DNA of 64,000 bases from Durusdinium trenchii (lineage: Eukaryota; Sar; Dinophyceae; Suessiales; Symbiodiniaceae): NCBI GenBank assembly GCA_963970005.1, contig CAXAMN010001470.1:291870-355869 (forward strand), read 5' to 3'. The translations under genes and the position numbers were made by a program. The number at the start of each line of letters is the position of its first letter. Within the stretch, counting starts at the first letter, position 1. This document shows, in pieces, positions 17,901 through 26,800 of this stretch. The notes beneath the pieces were generated by a model. The model was not told where the DNA came from, made no database searches, and saw nothing but the letters and a program-made list of their open reading frames with translations.

Positions 17901-19010
17901 ACGCAACAAAACACCCAACAAAATGTCCCTGTCAAACTGCTTTGAACTCAACTGATCATATTGGTTCACCAACATCTCCATGTTCATGATCTGCTCATGC
18001 AATGTCTTGCCACCTGTCGTAACGAATGTAGGAAAAGAACTGATGGCCTGTGACAATGCCAATGCTCTCTGTCGAGTGTGTGGTGCGAAATGATCTGTCA
18101 ATGTCTTCCACAACTGAAATCCGTTCCGGCTTTCTGCAATGCCACGTGAAATCTGGAGTGCCGGTCCTTTGAGGTACGAGGTAAGGACCGCGTACAGCTT
18201 GTACGCTAAGTCCCAATCTGTTTCGCTCCAACCTGATTCTTCCAAGACCTCATCAGTTCCTAATTTCTCAACTTGTTTGATGCTCTGAAGAAACCTTGAA
18301 TCAGCATATGCTAACCAATCGAGGAAAGAATGCCGCCATGAAATCCAACTTCCAGGATCCGACGCATCAAAATACTCTGGATTCTTGAGGATTTTCGACG
18401 CAGATTCAAGTCCTTTTGCAACTCCGGCAGATGAACTCGAGGATGAGGCTGATGCCACTGCTTCCTTCAGCATATCTGGGATCGACCCTGCAAGACTGTT
18501 CGTTGCTTGTCCAAGCATCTCTTGTCGTTGAATAAATTTTCCAAATCCCTCCATGAATTGTGAAAACTGTTGCTGGTCCATCCCATGAACACCGTAGCCG
18601 CTTCCAAGAAAAATCAACAAGAAAATCCCTCTTTTGTTCAAATGCCACTTATGTTTTGTCAACTTTCGAAGTCCTGAAGTGCGTTTTCGTTTCTGCACTC
18701 GTCTCCTGCACCTCAGTTCCTTCAGGCCCAAGCGCTCTGCTGCTGCGATCATCGACATGCCGACCGTCCAACACCATGGAATACATGCTAGTGCTGTAAA
18801 ACTCTCGAAGAAAGATACGAAATCTAGCTCTTCCAAGTTCACCCCAAACCATGGGCTTCCGTCTCGACTCAAGATCGCGCCAACAACCAATGCTTGTACC
18901 ACCAATGTAACACTCAATGTCAACTTCAATGTAAAATGAATCAACTCAAAATGCCCCATCAACATCAATTGGAAAAGAACATCTGCCAGCAGTGTGCGGA
19001 GGGCCTTCAT
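11694..19010 (-). CDS. Copia-type Gag-Pol polyprotein with hydrophobic ends, about 2,438 aa
   Basis: The first ATG is at 19010; the frame is open from the primer-binding site. Approximate residues: 10-55 and 80-150 hydrophobic stretches; 215-415 Gag, UBN2-like; 440-510 Lys/Gly-rich; 515-530 zinc knuckle CRICGRAGHWGNEC; 695-705 aspartic protease ILDSGADVSLIP; 1010-1045 SAP-like motif; 1090-1100 compact HHCC; 1125-1230 integrase core with Asp (QLDWMFL), Asp (VMDSEPA) and Glu (RTARVERF); 1620-1800 reverse transcriptase with SLDISDAYL and HVDDELV; 1948-2070 RNase H with CDSDWAGS and SSCESEV. After RNase H comes a membrane segment (about 2175-2192, LTLVVLLIIALCNFVF), then a basic cluster and a Pro- and acid-rich tail. 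All core catalytic residues seen are intact. The Tyr of the usual YVDD is His. Confidence 0.93.
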   Translation of the reverse strand: MKALRTLLADVLFQLMLMGHFELIHFTLKLTLSVTLVVQALVVGAILSRDGSPWFGVNLEELDFVSFFESFTALACIPWCWTVGMSMIAAAERLGLKELRCRRRVQKRKRTSGLRKLTKHKWHLNKRGIFLLIFLGSGYGVHGMDQQQFSQFMEGFGKFIQRQEMLGQATNSLAGSIPDMLKEAVASASSSSSSAGVAKGLESASKILKNPEYFDASDPGSWISWRHSFLDWLAYADSRFLQSIKQVEKLGTDEVLEESGWSETDWDLAYKLYAVLTSYLKGPALQISRGIAESRNGFQLWKTLTDHFAPHTRQRALALSQAISSFPTFVTTGGKTLHEQIMNMEMLVNQYDQLSSKQFDRDILLGVLLRACPESIRQHLTLGVTEGTSYLEVKEKILAYERSSRFWTAGDVMKQLGDKPTAKTTDGPVAMEVDAVQQKGKAKGKGKKGKGKDSSWSWTGWTGWGNWSKGKAKGRGAKGKGKDKGKSKGKGKKGGKSKSKGKGKLNPDRCRICGRAGHWGNECPERDGGGVREVRQEPDQRSTAAPSVAGSTAYSSVGAQSTTASTAASGRQSVRQVYLYGMNEPCRNNVWHVGTPTSQRPELFTLSEASDNDDWTAWNVRTVTLSSSPELFDLTDEEDRACCVDAGCLTDDPFYQWLSNDFDVLEPQVEVQYVRAVEQKQVVEGEWIILDSGADVSLIPSDRLNVGSETTVPQLFLEDAQGNSLRVGGMREAQVEFLNSIPETSMCCLCEDFIVSDVAHVLLSFGRMLKSGWFLEEITGEDRTRFSNQAGEQCAGLLSSPDRQSRVPVFFRKNSLSVYGHVRKVASKVQEVCNGAIRGVNVVFDCDILNEVQDGWQFLSNGNPVHKARTTNFTDPATALSKHVWKFRTTIALIGDTWEVIEHSQDLSVLSTLAGPIPGVLFATWVLTFPQRKMEAMSSCLCRPVAELIPAREQDPQRVEEDVFPVEESVPFELANSPELVHGGAAGGHVETPDSVWVAGKELTMTSKLKELQEACAFLGLNGGGAKRKLLDRLVSYFDQRYQKDVDASQNYLQQQLQGPRPSIEPSKPEMPEDPAEIERHMATHLPFAGWCDFCTQAKSREDKTVSNADLIEQDTGVPHIQLDWMFLGRSCPSLVMLDCSTRFGSIFPAPSKGVFKSVAEAIVKFSLEMNHLQEVVFVMDSEPATIGLLDMAITIRQQMGYKAAKKFGKPYHKGRTARVERFIQSIKRQATTLMLSVEKQVGILSDTHCLRAWALSHSVFLLNRFHEHTAIRSTPYELVFGKKYVGKILPYGEFVFGLRKPARSHGTAVWVGGVWVGKDSADMNVLLTAGGTIHTRSIRRCANPWRADVVASLTNSPWSKSKSSRPVGLLEAPMPRIEESQEGKVEGEIPLLPSGEVDKDAAEVMGLLQETDSFEYTPSEPMQAEEHEERKETVELEWPDPKRARQEALDQEELKPLSSEARSLLLGLPLGSGQQEDVEVRSTADKRETDHGEGDEESRKVPRREGSPMSSGLYSPFYAGQVEARMPDDDEHWEEDIDWDSVDFDIVEDMCHGEQPPDLSEADLADLDGQAMREEVEKLTGIGVVKVVKDYDRDPAGKFVDLKEVFDWRYRNDKWKRRCRIVARDFKTGPSTSDTFSPTSAGGAIRFFLLFHLVYGWKILSLDISDAYLMVPQQEVCYVQVRDWIKSLLGLSSEDLWELRRVLPGQRNGAQRWFNYFSDFLKELGFVQCTAMPSVMRHSTRKVVINIHVDDELVAAENMAEAHWFLNELRKKFKIQVEGPFPQGLCGAGEEMNYLKKTYVFTSEGILVKPNKKYIESLLRLYDIGNRKFKQVPEHNLLGQLDFSEELDQQKQALFRSGLGVAMYLSQDRIDIQFCVKSLASSMKCPTQQAEKALMQLILYLAGTRDWVFKLPYVEIGTSLARTLNTGQQDESSTKEQHLLEIFCDSDWAGSVGRKSTTACMIFLDSVLVTSFSRTQKSIALSSCESEVLALTAGCSEGILLRSIWEFLSQKRCKVIARSDSSSGRQWLARSGVGRLKHFDIRLCWLQSAIRKQVLEVAPIGTRLNVSDLNTKKLTAARKRFLLFFLGATRFDESSGAQESIGEAEFIEYMTEEALKAQVRRLGKLAKNKTSRGIFQVAMALSTFGLKGCVEQDEKKVEETFENSWQQFALTLVVLLIIALCNFVFSHWEVLQTLLQTMLDRRGRKRKRELEIPDNDNNDTDVEVEELEVQTGEQASASTGPVPPSEPPPLGPPPRAPKFSPIPVDPPPRWDPWSPEWFLYWMLGRVSGRLQRRGHSMDHNTLLRYNHRRDILEMQLGILEQNHSEGVRRRAHMMCRGMTDLSPDSGSSAGPEVEEDPEPEHEEDIATHRYVGPEPEEESVGMQVRRQQFSTAAASSQTNRDEQFRSELDSSDGYFYIIKFARAEFGYALGWTGTAGR

Positions 19011-19079
19011 CGCTACCCAACCGCACAAAGGGCCCCGATCCCCAGCGCCTCCCCGGGCGCTTTGGCCCGGATCTTCAGC

Positions 19080-19091
19080 GCTCCGCTACCA
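19080..19091 (-). other. Primer-binding site of element 1
   Basis: Immediately inside the 5' LTR the minus strand reads TGGTAGCGGAGC. TGG complements a tRNA CCA end, and the rest resembles the initiator-Met site of plant copia elements (TGGTATCAGAGC). The same 12 bases occur in element 2. Confidence 0.7.
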
Positions 19092-19225
19092 TGTTAGGCA
19101 GCAGCTTTATTTTGAACCCGAGCGCTATGGCGGTTGATCTGATAAGAACAGATACTACACATCAAAGTGACTTGAAACTATACAGGCTCTATACGTGTAC
19201 ATGCGGTGTGCATCAAAGTTTAACA
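19092..19225 (-). repeat. 5' LTR of element 1 (134 bp)
   Basis: Direct repeat of 10972-11105 with one mismatch (CATCAAAG versus CATCAAAC, 10 bases from the right-hand end on the plus strand). Read along the element it begins TGTTAAAC and ends CCTAACA. This is very short for an LTR, so promoter and polyadenylation signals must be compact; none can be pointed to. Confidence 0.92.
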
Positions 19226-19230
19226 TATGA

Positions 19231-19640
19231 CCAGCTGATGACGCTTGCAAAGAATTGAAAGCTACGTCGTTCACAAGTTTCTCTAACCAATCCACTGGGT
19301 CGCTTGCAATGCATTTTCGGCTCTTTCTAGCCAATCCCATCTACTTTGCGCCGGTCACAGAAAAAATAACAAAAACAAACTCCTGAGAGACGGAAGAGGC
19401 AAAGCATGCTCACCCCGCAAGAAGAGTGTATCGCACCTTGCGAAATCACACTTGTCATGAGACTCTTTGATCACTCTTACACATGCCTCCACCTGTTTTT
19501 TTCAATATGTGCGCCTTGGCGCTGAAGACCGGAGCATCGCCTCAAGCCTTGAGCTGCTAGAGCCATTACAGTGTCAAGGCACTTTGGGCCGCTTTGGGTC
19601 CACAACTATTTATCTTGTACGTATCATTCATCGCTTATTT
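19231..19640. other. 410-bp spacer between two LTR elements
   Basis: Ordinary-looking non-coding DNA. A CTGATGA sequence lies at 19235-19241. No gene or repeat is supported. Confidence 0.5.
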
Positions 19641-19645
19641 GGGTA

Positions 19646-19828
19646 TGCGAAAAAGGTAGCAGCGGCACCCGAAGTCCGCAAACACGAAAACAAGAGGGCG
19701 CACTGAAGCGCCGCGGCCGCGCCTTTTGCAAGGCAACTGCCCTCCCAGTCTTGAGAGGGAACGACGGTAAGTGAAGGTCGAAAACGGTTCGAACTGCCGA
19801 AACACAAGTGCACAGCGTGAACTTTACA
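19646..19828 (-). repeat. 3' LTR of element 2 (183 bp)
   Basis: Partner of 28500-28682 with no difference seen. Confidence 0.93.
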
Positions 19829-20813
19829 TGGGGGAGAGTCCTTCGTCATCACCCCAGTTCCGCTTTTCGAACCGGTCCAGCCATTGGTAGACCAAGGTCC
19901 GCACAGATGAGCCTGACCGATCATCGACAAGGTCAGGTGGAATCACCCTCAAACTACAAAGGCGGCAGAAATCTACTCGCCGCTGCAGGCTTTCATCTCT
20001 TCCGGCCAGGCTTGAACAGTTCAAGGTCGTGTGCCATCTGGCGCCATGCCGGCTGATGATCATGCCATTGTAGAAGGGGCAGTCTTATAGATCCCCTTCA
20101 CCATGTTTATCCGTGGGGTTACGTGCGGCTATAGGGAAGGTTATCTTATTAGAGGAAGTTAAACGTTGAAAAGGCAAAGCGAGAAATCACACAAATGAAA
20201 ACAATGAAACTGACAGGTTCAGCAACTGCGCGGTACGCTCTCACTTCTTTTTCCGCGACCACATGGGCGAGTTTCAGGTTGTCGTTTTGTGTCGTTTTGT
20301 GGTGCTTCATTGAGCTTTGTTGTCACCCCAGTGGTTAGGCCTAGATAAAGGGTGAGAGGAAAACCCTTTATAGCACGGCACTAAGCAAAAGGGTGGGAAG
20401 AGAAAGGGTGGGCCAAGAAGTTTGAGAAGCATGTTTATTGAAAAACATGTTGTTGACCCACCGCAACCCTACCCTTGAGAGTTTAAAAATCGCGCGGCGA
20501 CACTTATTCAAGTGTTCTTGATAAACTTACTCCGTGACAAACACTAACGACAGAATGAACTTGCATTCTGCAAAAAGAGAAAAGATTTGACATGTAAAAT
20601 ATGTGATACAGGAAAGTACCACGTAATATGTTTAAAATGGAAGTTAGAAGATGAAACTTCCAAGTTACGGATGTTGAGGAAGCATGGTGAAGTACGCTTC
20701 TTTGCCAAGGACGCTGGATCTAAGACAGGGCTGTCATTTCATGAAAGCCTTCGTCTTATAGATCCCCTTCACCATGTTTATCCGTGGGGNNNNNNNNNNC
20801 AAGGACGCTGGAT
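19829..20813. other. 3' untranslated part of element 2 with duplicated contig ends
   Basis: No ORF. 20082-20118 and 20753-20789 are the same 37 bp, and 20706-20752 and 20800-20846 are the same 47 bp, on either side of the gap at 20790-20799. The pattern looks like overlapping contig ends left unjoined, so true length and order are uncertain. Confidence 0.7.
20790..20799. other. 10-N assembly gap
   Basis: Ten N between duplicated flanks, 14 bp from the end of the element 2 polyprotein stop. Confidence 0.95.
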
Positions 20814-23800
20814 CTAAGACAGGGCTGTCATTTCATGAAAGCCTTCTTCATTTCCATGCTCATCCATCTGCCTCAGGGCGATCTTCAGGATCTGGGAGGC
20901 TTCCTGTGCAAGGGTCTCAGCAGCATTCTGGTTTCTCAGAACCAGATTCATCGCTGTCGTGGCTTCGACAGCAGCAAGGCGGGACTCCTCGGCTTTGGAA
21001 CTCCAGCGCAGGACTTCCTGCTTCAGGCGTTTGACTTCTTCTCTAAGGCGAGCTGGGATGATCGCTTCATCCTTTTGGACTGCAGCCTCAGTGACCTGGA
21101 GTGGTACTCGGTGGTGTGCATCATGGCTCCATCGACCAACCATGAAGGCTGTGCTCAAAAAAAGTAGAAGGAGGGTGCACAAAACAGTTCCAAACCAATC
21201 CATTCCAGCTTCAGGTTCCACATTGGCCGAATCGGCCGTGACCAGCTGCGGGGCCATGAACAAAAGCAAAAACCAAAACATGAAATTCGTCTTACGACCG
21301 CGGTAGGACTCGAGCGGGCGGCTTCCGACATGGCTCGGACTGTCGGAGACATACTCAAGCTTCCGGTCGGTCCTGGCAAACATGACATTCACAGGAACCT
21401 TGGAATTCCGAAAAATCTCTTCATTCCAAAACACCTGCTCATCGACATTCACGTCATTCTCCGCAGGATTCTCGTCGATGGGCTGCTGGTGCTCCTCGTG
21501 GAGGTTGGGTTCCTCATTGATCACATGTGGTGGTACCACATGGATGCTTTCGGGTTCCTCATTGATCACATGTGGTGGTACCACATGGATGCTTTCAGCA
21601 AGACTCTGTTGGAGCTCAGCTTTTGTCTTCTTCTTGGCAGCTTTGTATGAGGGGTCCCAAACAAGCTTCAAACGACCGTGACGTAGCCGTTGTGCAAGAA
21701 GTGCTCTGGCCGACTCTTTTGTCAAACCGTCAGCCAGTTGGCGCTCCGATGACATCCACCTCAAAGAACCGCCCAGTGAAGACAGGCGATCCTTCATCAC
21801 ACGGATCTCAAGCGAAACTCGCTTGTCAACCACAGAGCTTCCGACTCCTTCTCGGTGATAGGAGTCGTAAAGGGCTTTGGCGTCCGTGATCATGGTGGGC
21901 GACAACAAGGATGGAGCGTCCAAGAGCTCTTGGAGTCGCTGGCGAGGGTCAACCAACAAGCTCCAGTAGATGCTGGCATGCTCCAAGGCATCGCAAGCTT
22001 GACCACCGCTTTGTGCTTCGGCGCCCAAGGAAGAGCGTGCAACTCTTGGCGTTTTCAAACTGCGCCAATCCAACACGTGGTAGGCTCCTTCGGGACCATT
22101 GGCCTGAAGCAAAGCTTTGTTGACCATCAGGATCACATAGCCAGCTTGTGAGGCTCCGTCACTGCGGGTGGCAAAGGCAGCATCAAAAAAACATACCAAA
22201 CAAAGTTCTGAAACTTCGCCCAGGTGGCTGTACTGTAGGCCAACATCAGCATTTTCTTTTGCAAAACGCAGCAGGCGATTTGTGTCGGCCACTGTCTGAA
22301 GCGTGGCCTTGGTGACATGACCGCTCAGGATCGAGGTGCTGCTCTGCAAGTGAGGACTGCTTTGAACTGCGGGCCATTGAAGTGAACCAAGAAGTCCTCT
22401 CAGCTGCGTCAACTCACGCTGATTGAGCGCATCGGTGAGGCTGCGCTTCTTGTCGTAGGTGATCGGTTTCACCTTTCCCATGTAGCTGGTCTGGTTGAGG
22501 AGGAGACCATCATCCTTGACCTGAATGTCACAACCACAATAGGTCAAGGGCTTTCCATCATCACCAGTTTTCCATTCACGGAAGTTGAAGGTGCTCTTCA
22601 GCTTGGTGATGGTGTCGTTGTAGCACTGGGAGGATGGCGAACCGCAACCAAGCATGTCATCGACGTGCATGATGACCATACCACATAGGCCATGAGGTCC
22701 AAGCAGGTTGGAGTGCTCAGCTGTGGTGTCATACTCAGGGTTGAGGTCACCTTCATAGATCAAGAAGCAGCAAGGGTCTTGAGGATGCTGTCGGAGGCCC
22801 ATAGCGCTCAGCTTATCAACTGCAGCCATGAACCAAGATCTCGGGGCATCGATCTGGCCGTAGCAGGGCTTGAGAAGCAGCATACGGGTGTCAGCTGTAG
22901 CTCCAAGCAACTGCAAACACTCTTGAGGAAGCTGCACCCACAACTTGCGTGTCTGAGGTCGACCCTGCAGGAAGGCGGTTGCTATGTCTGAAGTCCAGAT
23001 TGGCCACTGCATGGTGGAGGCCAAACTCAACAACATGGATCTCGACAGCCTCGTGGTTGTGGGCGACGAGGTTGGAACAGTTCCTTCCCAAGCGTCTGGG
23101 TCCATGAAGCCTCTGACAATGAGCCAGGCTTTGGCACGGGGGCTGCCATCAGGATTCTTTGACCACTTCAGCAGCATGCGACTGGTCAGCGTCCGACTGG
23201 GCTCAGCTTCTCTGGTGGTCTCGAACTGCCAGACGTGGTTGTCAAAGAAGGATTGCAACTCTTTGACCTTTGCAGCTTTGAAGGCTGCTCGCTCATCAGG
23301 AGTCATGTGGCGCTCCGAGAGGTTGTTCTTGTTCTTGTCTTTCTTGAAGCTTTTGGCGTGCCGGAGTTTGGTCTCCTTGCCAAGCTGTCGTGCTCCTTGA
23401 AGTGGGGCCTTAGCGAACATGGCCATCTCTCGACGAAGGTCGCCTTTTATCTGGAAGATCGTGACTCCAGTCCATGAGCGATCCAAGGGAGTGGAAGCCG
23501 TGTAGCCATCGTCGGTCTGTTGGATGCTTTTGCCGTTGTTGTCATACATAATGGTCACCCGAACCAGATCAAGCTGATCTGAGGTGAAGGGGCTGTCTTT
23601 TGGCAGTTGGTGCAGGCACATCTTGGATCGTCGAGGGATCACATGGTGTCTGATCAAACATCCGGCTTTGACTTCCCAGAAGTCGCGGTCTCTCTTGTCG
23701 AGCTGGAAGTAGCCATTCTCATAGGTCCAACCTTTTGGCAGGCAGTTGGCTTCAATGCCGGAGACTTGGAAGGCATGATTCAGCAAGGCGTGATCAGGTG

Positions 23801-26800
23801 CCTTCTGACTTGCATAGAGAGCAGGATCATCCGAAGCAGCTGGAGCTGCCGATACTTGGGCTGGCGCTTCTGCGGCTGCCGCTGTTGCTTGTGTGTTGTG
23901 CTCTGCACTGTTGTGTTCTGCTTCTGGTGTTGTTGTTTGTGACGTCGTGTTGTATGGCTGTGGTGACCCAATGCGCTGTCTTCGCAGGGGGCCAAAACTA
24001 AGTGTCTCCTGTCTGTTGAAGCGAACTCGTCGTTGTTGAAAGGTTTCAGCATCGACTGGTTCATACAATGCTGCAGTGTCAGGGTCCAGTGAAGGCCCTG
24101 ACATTGATGCTTGAGGTGCTGTTGCAATAGCCGGTGGTGATGCAGCATGTGGTGTGGGTGCTGCAGATGGTATGGTTGGCTCTTCGCTGGGTTCGACCAC
24201 AGTAGGAGCCCGTGAGCGGGACCTAGTGGTGGCTGGTGAACCTGGTACAGTGATCTCGGCTGGGGCCATGGGCAGCAACATGTTTGGTTCTGCCATCACT
24301 GGTGTTGGTAGTGCTCTGGGAGACGTCGGTGCAAAGCTGGAATGAGCAGGTGAGGTAGGCTCATATTCAGCATCGGGCACGATGATCTGTGGTGGTGCTT
24401 CTGCAGTCGGCACGGGTGGCTCCAGGCGAAAGCGATGCCTGGGAGGCTCATCATCATCTTCTTCCAGCAGAGGACCATCAGGGTCAGTGTGTTGTTCATC
24501 TTCCTCGACATCATCCAGCTGTTGGCGGTTCACCCGTCTCAAGTCGTAGAATCTAGTGACTCCACGGGATTTCAGCTGTCTCACTTTGTTGAGGGCTGAT
24601 TGCAGGTCTTCGAGCACGTGCTGAGGTCCGAGGATGTCTGCACGGACATGGTGAGGCGCAGCACGAATCAACTGTGTTTTGTAGGCGAGCCAGTAGGTCT
24701 TGACCTTTGGAGCTGCAGTATCAGCTTCAGCATCTTCTTCACGAAGAACCACGTGGGCAGGACCAAGCCATCTGATCTTGTTCAGGGCTCCTTGGCGAGC
24801 ATCACGCCAAAACCATACTCTTTCTCCCAACTGGAAAACTCGATTCTGGCCCTGGTACTTGCGACTGAGAGCTCGTCGCAGCTTGGAGTCAGCATCAGCA
24901 GATGCCAGTGCCATCTTTGCAGCAGTTCGCCGCTCAAGGTTCTCCTCAAATGAGCTGTTGTTGCCAGCAAGTTGAGCTGCATTGAGGTTGGAGTCCATGA
25001 GGTGGGACAGCTCAGGTTGGAAGCCAAGAACACATTGACTGGGCGAGAAGCCAGCAACTGCAGGTGTGGCGTTCTGCTGGGGGATCACATAGCAAAGTGC
25101 TTCCTTGATGCCAGCAGCGTCGTTGAGCTTGCGGTCATCCATGTAGACCTCACAGGCACGGCGCAGCACTGCATGACGGCGCTCAACCAACGAAAGGCGC
25201 TCATGAGCTTCTCCTGGTGCTACTTGATGGTCAATGCCAAGTGAGCTTGTCCAAGATTCAAACGGTGCACCAAGCCAAGGTCGGCCTTCATCGGAGATCA
25301 GCTTCTTGGGAGGGCCAAAATGGCGAACCCACATCTTTTCCAGAGCGGTGATGTAGGACTTGGAGGTCTCCTCATGAAGCAGGTAGGCTGCCATGAACTT
25401 GGTGCCAACATCAACTATGCTCAGCACTGCAAACTTGCGGTCTGCTGGCTTGAGGTAGAAAACGTCAGCCTGAATCACTTCGTTGAAGGTCTTGGGCTGT
25501 GGCATGGATGATGGAGCAACCTGGTTGGGCTTCTTGTGCTTCAGACATGCCACACACTTGTACTCCTTGGCAGCGGCGATCACAGTGGGATGAGCTCCTC
25601 TGGCGGTCAACAGATCAGCCAGAGCATCAGGTGCCGGATGGCCAAGGTTTCGATGTAGCCGTTGCACCGTTCGAAGAGCATCTTGTCGGTGTTCAGACTT
25701 GAGCTTGAGGAGGTGTCCGGTCTCTTTCTTGCCAGTTTCATCGACCACATAGGCGGTGTCCCACAGTTGAGCGGTCTCAGGACGAGCCAAGGCAGCAGCC
25801 AGTGTCGCTGCAAAGCCAGGTTGGTAGTCTTCCAAGTAGGTGGTCCGGCGGCCATAGCCAGGAGCAGAACCTTCCAAGGGGCAGTGGTAGTGGTCATGGT
25901 CACACTTCAGTTGGAAGGCCTCTAAAACAGCCTGCTTTGTGGTCAACAGGCGAGTGCTCTTTTGGACAGGTCGCCAGATGCCGTCGGTGTCCATGCACAT
26001 TGCTCCGTAGCGGCATTGGTCGAAGTCGGCATAGTAGCCAGGAAGATCTCGGAGAGCCATCGTGTTCCAGCTCAAGGCATGTCGGGGCTGCTCCAAGCGG
26101 GCATGCCGTGCATTGGTCACCTGTCGTAGGTAGATGCGCTTGGCAAAGCCGAGATGGCGACGATGGTGGTGCTCACGTCGAGCCTTCAAGGCTTCTTGCT
26201 GTGCAGGGGTGCGACAAGCCAAGGTTTGCATTCTTGACCACAGGCGGCATTCTGGTGCCACCAGCACTTCATCAGGTTCTTCTTCATCAAGTCGTTGGAG
26301 TAGCTGTTGTTGATGGCTGATGAGGTTGAAGTCCCAGCCATTGTCCAAAGAAAATCTTTCCACCTTCATGCCAAGCTCCTCTGCGATGTGGCCAGTGCGA
26401 GCTTTGCCACAATAGATTTCCCAGAGAACTCGTCGATGGTCGGGAGGATTGTGAAGCTCCTGAGTGATATAGGCTTCGGTGGAGTTTGAGGTAGTGACCA
26501 ACTGAGTCTCCATGGTTCGAAGGGCATGTCGATGAAGGCGAGTGGATTGCAATTCGCCACCTGCTAGAGCCACATCTTCAGCCTGAAACACATGTTCGAG
26601 CTTGTTAAAGTCCTCGAAGTGGAGATGGCTGCCAGGTGTTTCCTCAGCAATGCGAAGGCTGAATAGGGTTTTCGTGGGATCAGGTACTTCCTCCATGCCA
26701 GTGGTGAGGCTCAACAAGTACTCGCCATGGCGGCCCACAAGCACTGAGGTCCAAGGCGATTGCCCAAAGCGAATGCGCTTCTGGCTGAAGTCGATGCCCA

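Larger units (their letters stand above)
10967..19230 (-). mobile_element. Complete copia-type LTR retrotransposon (element 1)
   Basis: The element spans 10972-19225 (8,254 bp) between TATGA duplications at 10967-10971 and 19226-19230. LTRs are 134 bp each (10972-11105 and 19092-19225), start with TG and end with CA, and differ at one position by eye. A primer-binding site adjoins the 5' LTR, a short purine run (AAGGCGGGG) adjoins the 3' LTR, and the polyprotein frame is intact. Integrase before reverse transcriptase defines the copia order. Near-identical LTRs imply recent insertion. Confidence 0.93.

Noticed and set aside
19235..19241. CTGATGA as a hammerhead ribozyme core just outside the 5' LTR of element 1
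   Set aside because: The GAAA partner is present nearby but no three-stem arrangement can be drawn around it; chance heptamer.
19829..19842. Polypurine tract next to the 3' LTR of element 2
   Set aside because: The purine run TGGGGGAGAG is on the wrong strand for the element's orientation.
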